Assembly: GCA_022447555.1 (NCBI GenBank)
Contig: JAKVBF010000001.1
Coordinates: forward strand, 25,560 to 89,559
Source of the DNA: Mariniblastus sp.
GTDB lineage: Bacteria > Planctomycetota > Planctomycetia > Pirellulales > Pirellulaceae
Length of the DNA: 64,000 nucleotides
Direction of reading: 5' to 3'
Part shown: positions 62,858-64,000 of the stretch, piece by piece
How positions within the stretch are numbered: position 1 is the stretch's first letter
How the letters are laid out: every line of letters begins with the position of its first letter
Notes under the pieces: model-generated
Databases searched by the model: none
What the model saw: only the letters and a program-made list of their open reading frames with translations
What the model was told of the DNA's origin: nothing
Translations under genes and position numbers: made by a program

Positions 62858-64000
62858 TCACTGGCAGGCCTCGCAGTCGGGATTGTCGACCGAACACTGT
62901 TGAACTTCTGCTTGCCGCTCAACTACAACATTCGAAGAATCACTGGAATTCTTCATCCATCGAGGCTGTACCCCAAATTTGTTAATGTCTACGGTCGATT
63001 TTTCCACCTGTGTCGCACCCAGCGATCGCAGGTAATAGGTCGTTTTCAAGCCGGCCATCCAAGCCAGACGATACATTTCGTCCAGCTTACGACCGCTTGG
63101 TTCTTCAATATAAAGGTTCAAGGATTGTCCCATATCGATCCATTTCTGACGTCGACTAGCACATTCAATGATCCACTTTGGTTCGATTTCAAACGCGGTG
63201 GCGTACCGCGTCTTGATATCTTCTGGTAAACCAGGGACTTCACCCAACGAACCGTCATAATACTTGATCGTCTCAAGCATTTCATCGCTCCACAGGTTCC
63301 GTTCTTTCAACTCGTTGATCAGCTTGATGTTGACTTGGACGAATTCGCCCGAAAGATTACTCTTAACAAACAGGTGTTTGTAGGTCGGTTCGATCGATTG
63401 CGTGACGCCAATAATGGTTGAGATGGTTGCCGTCGGGGCAATCGCCATCACATTACTGTTCCGCATCCCATCCTTCGCCACTTGATTTCGCACGACGTCC
63501 CAATCCATGGTCATGGATTTATCCATCTCGACCGACATGCCTCGCTGCTCTTCCAAAAGGTCAATCGTATCAATCGGCAGCATCCCTCGATCCCACTTCG
63601 ATCCTTCGTATGTGGAATAGCTCCCCCGCTCGGCAGCCAATCGACTGGATGCCATGATCGCGTGGTAAGATATGGCTTCCATGCTGTGATCCGCAAACTC
63701 AACCGCTTCTTTACTGGCATAACTGATGCCACAGGCGGCTAACGCGTCTTGAAAGCCCATCAATCCAAGACCAATTGGGCGGTGCTTGTGGTTCGAATGC
63801 TTGGCCTCTTGGGTCGGGTAATAGTTGATATCAATCACATTATCCAACATTCGAATCGCCGTCGACACCGTCTCCTCGATTTTATCAACATCGAACTTAC
63901 CATCGGTCACATGGTTCAACATATTAATGGAACCAAGATTGCAAACAGCCGTTTCGGTATCGGACGTATTCAGGAGAATTTCCGTGCAAAGATTGCTGCT
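62858..64000 (-). CDS. nrdA: Ribonucleotide reductase alpha subunit, C-terminal part (5' end outside window)
   Basis: The frame is open to the right edge (64000), with 26 further codons before the track start, reading '[20 protein letters not shown]'. The barrel segments are '[20 protein letters not shown]', the substrate-binding loop '[20 protein letters not shown]' and '[10 protein letters not shown]', with the conserved Tyr pair of the radical path. The redox-active C-terminal tail ends 'NPDCEACQ'. It reduces ribonucleotides with NrdB. The N-terminal half, including any ATP cone, lies outside the window. Confidence 0.94.
   Translation of the reverse strand, partial: SSNLCTEILLNTSDTETAVCNLGSINMLNHVTDGKFDVDKIEETVSTAIRMLDNVIDINYYPTQEAKHSNHKHRPIGLGLMGFQDALAACGISYASKEAVEFADHSMEAISYHAIMASSRLAAERGSYSTYEGSKWDRGMLPIDTIDLLEEQRGMSVEMDKSMTMDWDVVRNQVAKDGMRNSNVMAIAPTATISTIIGVTQSIEPTYKHLFVKSNLSGEFVQVNIKLINELKERNLWSDEMLETIKYYDGSLGEVPGLPEDIKTRYATAFEIEPKWIIECASRRQKWIDMGQSLNLYIEEPSGRKLDEMYRLAWMAGLKTTYYLRSLGATQVEKSTVDINKFGVQPRWMKNSSDSSNVVVERQAEVQQCSVDNPDCEACQ

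Overview
The window looks like ordinary chromosomal DNA from a planctomycete, most likely a Pirellulales-type member of Planctomycetes. The evidence is a TIGR03009-type secreted protein, many lineage-restricted secreted proteins, tandem ExbD genes next to giant helical-repeat proteins, a large sigma factor with added N-terminal HTH segments, and an RpoC tail with helix-hairpin-helix repeats. Ribosome binding sites are often weak. I see no rRNA, CRISPR array, insertion sequence or prophage. The genus cannot be named from sequence reading alone.

Layout. (1) 1-730: 3' end of a basic coiled-coil gene with 174-bp internal repeats. (2) 731-11598, minus strand: a trans-3-hydroxyproline dehydratase-like gene, then a tightly packed operon running from 11598 down to 1826 (two unknowns, ExbB, two ExbD, an 854-aa helical-repeat protein, a 930-aa membrane-anchored protein, a 308-aa secreted protein). 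(3) 11731-22637: housekeeping genes including a beta-CASP RNA nuclease, the divergent pair efp/epmB, a TIM-barrel isomerase-like gene, a Nif3-like gene, a GT2 glycosyltransferase, an unknown, metG and a D-threonine-aldolase-like gene. (4) 22661-25656, minus: a four-gene acyl-carrier cluster (fabZ, an enlarged ACP, a FabZ-like protein lacking the catalytic His, fabF). (5) 25972-28775: ptsI, a HAD phosphatase and thioredoxin.

(6) 28943-49580, minus: the information-processing superoperon. In transcription order it reads sigma-70 factor, tRNA-Thr(UGU), tRNA-Tyr, tRNA-Gly, tRNA-Thr(GGU), tuf, tRNA-Trp, secE, nusG, rplK, rplA, rplJ, rplL, rpoB, rpoC, rpsL, rpsG, fusA. The tRNA-tuf-tRNA-secE order is the widely conserved bacterial one, but several encoded proteins are unusual. 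EF-Tu has a rewritten switch I segment, NusG has an 82-residue acidic head, RpoC carries three tail repeats, and EF-G looks like the spd/mitochondrial EF-G2 type. (7) 50175-54592, plus: a secreted unknown, two overlapping purine nucleoside phosphorylase paralogues and the TIGR03009 protein. (8) 54615-61558: rhomboid protease, DUF456 membrane protein, efflux adaptor, secreted unknown, a second GT2 enzyme, a 0.7-kb repeat-bearing spacer and an SDR oxidoreductase. (9) 61635-64000, minus: class I ribonucleotide reductase nrdA (partial)-nrdB. The beta subunit has the residue pattern of the Mn/Fe class Ic enzymes.

No single defence-like or mobile system is present. The most notable material is lineage-specific modification of universal machinery, plus the ExbB/ExbD/helical-repeat operon and the acyl-carrier cluster. 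Start codons were moved to internal methionines where the track start overlapped a neighbour or a terminator, or extended past the conserved N-terminus.
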